A stretch of 24,458 bases of DNA. Source: Bacillota bacterium. Lineage in GTDB: Bacteria > Bacillota > Clostridia > Oscillospirales > Acutalibacteraceae. The DNA lies in NCBI GenBank assembly GCA_029007015.1, contig JAQXHB010000072.1, positions 1 through 24,458 on the forward strand, given 5' to 3'. Below are positions 22,944-24,458 of the stretch, piece after piece. Each line of letters opens with the position of its first letter. Position 1 is the first letter of the stretch. A program made the translations under genes and the position numbers. Under the pieces are notes generated by a model. That model had not been told where the DNA came from, made no database searches, and saw only the letters and a list, made by a program, of their open reading frames with translations.

Positions 22944-24458
22944 TCAGTCAAAATATCTGCTGACCACGGCGCATATGGCGGCTTCATCATCGGCCGCCCC
23001 GGCCTCGGTTGCACCGCAAACGGTTACATATGCCTTAATCTTCGGCTCGGTGCCTGACGGGCGAACAATAACTTCGGCACCGCCGCTCAACTTATATGCA
23101 ATAACATCGCTCTGCGGCAGTTCAATGGCAGTACGCTCGCGGGTCTTAATGTCGAGTTCAACACTGCTGTTGTAGTCGAGCACCTTCTGCAGAGTGTGTC
23201 CGGCGACATAAAACGGCAGTTGCTCGCGCAACTTCTTCATAATGCCGGCCATCTTTTCCATTCCGCTGGCACCCTCAAAGGTGAAACTCAACTGCTTGTG
23301 GCGGTAGTAACCAAACTCCTCGCGCAGTTCATTCATAACGCCGATGAGCGTCTTGCCCTGCTTCTTGTAAAAAGCGGCCATCTCGCAAATGGTCATTGAA
23401 GCCACAACGGCATCCTTGTCGCGCACATATGTGCCGGTCAGATAGCCGTAACTCTCCTCAAAGCCCATGACAAAGCGGTTTTCCTCACCGGCTTTCTCCA
23501 GTCCCAGTATCTGCTCACCGATAAACTTGAAGCCGGTCAGCACATTGCGCATCTCGCACGAATACTTGTCGGCAATGCCGTCGCAGATGGCAGATGACAC
23601 AATGGTCTTGACAGCAATCGGGTGCTCGGGCAGAGTGCCGTGAGCCGCACGCTGAGACAGCAGATAGTTGAGCATAACTGCGCCGACATCGTTGCCGCTC
23701 ATCAGTTTATACTCACCCTCATCGTACACCGCAATGCCGACGCGGTCGCAGTCGGGGTCGGTGGCGAGCAACAAATCGGCCTGCTTATTCTCGGCCAGTT
23801 TAAGAGCGCACTCAAAGGCCTGACGAATCTCGGGGTTGGGATAGGGTGCCGTCGGGAAGTTGCCGTCGGGCATCTCCTGCTCGGGCACAACGGTGATATC
23901 ACTGACACCGATGCGGCGCAGTACCTCGCGCACCGGCTTGTTGCCGGTACCGTTGAGCGGTGTATAAATGACCTTTAAATCAGCCTCTGCACATACTCCC
24001 TCGTTAACAGTGCGCGACAGCACAGCGCTGTAAAACTGCTCAATTACATCGTCACCGATGTAGTTTATCATGCCGTCGGCAACAGCACTGTCAAAGTCGA
24101 CGCGCTTGATTCCGTTAAACAAGTCAACACCGCCGACATACCTGATGACCTCTTCGCTGGCGGTCAGGTTAAGTTGACAGCCATCGGGGCCGTACGCCTT
24201 GTAGCCGTTGTACTTGGCCGGATTGTGACTGGCGGTAATCATTACGCCGGCGTCACAGCCGAGTTTGCGCACTGCAAAGGACAGTGCGGGCGTGGGCATC
24301 AGTTCGCGATAGATATAAACCTTGATTCCATTGGCGGCAAAAACCTCGGCGGCAGTGCGCGCAAACAGCGTGCTGTTGATGCGGCTGTCGTACGAAACGG
24401 CAACACTGGGATTATCCGACACGCGGCGAATATAGTCGGCAAAGCCCTGGGTGGCACG
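22944..24458 (-). CDS. Phospho-sugar mutase (phosphoglucomutase/phosphomannomutase), N-terminus outside window
   Basis: The frame is open to the window's right edge, so the N-terminus is missing; 504 codons are visible of an expected 560-580. The enzyme interconverts hexose 1- and 6-phosphates, linking glycolysis to glycogen and cell-wall sugars. Motifs: the phosphoserine loop TASHNPAKYNGYK, the metal-binding loop DPDCDRVG, the sugar-binding GFEESYGYLTG and the phosphate-binding RPSGTEPKIK. The upstream sequence ATQGFADYI(R/K) at the edge is family-typical, so a GTG at 24422 is not the start. It fits alongside malQ in alpha-glucan use, but is 18 kb away. Confidence 0.96.
   Translation of the reverse strand, partial: RATQGFADYIRRVSDNPSVAVSYDSRINSTLFARTAAEVFAANGIKVYIYRELMPTPALSFAVRKLGCDAGVMITASHNPAKYNGYKAYGPDGCQLNLTASEEVIRYVGGVDLFNGIKRVDFDSAVADGMINYIGDDVIEQFYSAVLSRTVNEGVCAEADLKVIYTPLNGTGNKPVREVLRRIGVSDITVVPEQEMPDGNFPTAPYPNPEIRQAFECALKLAENKQADLLLATDPDCDRVGIAVYDEGEYKLMSGNDVGAVMLNYLLSQRAAHGTLPEHPIAVKTIVSSAICDGIADKYSCEMRNVLTGFKFIGEQILGLEKAGEENRFVMGFEESYGYLTGTYVRDKDAVVASMTICEMAAFYKKQGKTLIGVMNELREEFGYYRHKQLSFTFEGASGMEKMAGIMKKLREQLPFYVAGHTLQKVLDYNSSVELDIKTRERTAIELPQSDVIAYKLSGGAEVIVRPSGTEPKIKAYVTVCGATEAGAADDEAAICAVVSRYFD

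Noticed and set aside
1..24458. CRISPR array, tRNA gene, insertion sequence, prophage or toxin-antitoxin module
   Set aside because: No spaced direct repeats, cloverleaf, transposase, phage gene or toxin-antitoxin pair was found on reading both strands.

Overview
The window reads as a piece of chromosome from a Gram-positive, low-to-mid-GC anaerobe of the class Clostridia, most likely the Oscillospiraceae/Ruminococcaceae group. The evidence is a dockerin-bearing autolysin next to a membrane-anchored cohesin protein, strong AGGAGG-type ribosome binding sites, sigma-A-like promoters, an alanine T-box leader, a CD1247-like zinc-ribbon protein, a TatD-associated-type radical SAM protein and an ECF-transporter S component. 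No insertion sequence, phage gene, tRNA, rRNA or CRISPR array was seen. Coding density is high: the longest gap without a gene (18909-19179, 271 bp) is filled by the T-box leader and its promoter, and no gene-free stretch exceeds 300 bp.

Left part, plus strand (1-3569): the 3' part of a GH73-type glucosaminidase carrying a cadherin-like domain and a dockerin, then a cohesin protein with a C-terminal membrane anchor, then a terminator, and a separately promoted membrane acetyltransferase-like gene. A bidirectional hairpin separates these from malQ (4-alpha-glucanotransferase) on the minus strand.

Next, on the minus strand (5216-7150), lies a tightly coupled three-gene unit: pyridoxamine kinase, ECF S component, small radical SAM protein. 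A 58-aa membrane protein gene (7353-7529, plus) sits between this unit and the next minus-strand block.

The large minus-strand block, read from high to low coordinates, holds a PG-recycling-type M14 peptidase and a class B PBP (21742-19180). These are followed by a sigma-A promoter and T-box leader feeding alaS, a HIT protein, a phosphoribosyltransferase, comEC, holA and an RNase M5-like toprim protein (18908-11560), with short gaps or overlaps throughout. rpsU follows with its own promoter and terminator (11449-11273). Then come yqeG, an endonuclease IV-like TIM barrel, an M24 aminopeptidase, efp (own promoter and a hairpin leader) and the CD1247-like protein, ending at a bidirectional terminator at 7531-7564.

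The right end has a plus-strand pair (ADP-ribose pyrophosphatase and a putative lipoprotein), a shared terminator, and a truncated phosphoglucomutase/phosphomannomutase on the minus strand that runs off the window.

Most genes are conserved housekeeping. The less ordinary items are the neighbouring dockerin-autolysin and membrane cohesin, the vitamin-B6-kinase/ECF/radical SAM unit, a ComEC whose metallo-beta-lactamase domain has lost its metal ligands, the T-box at the head of a six-gene operon, a structured efp leader, and a pair of palindromic 10-mers between the M14 and Nudix genes.
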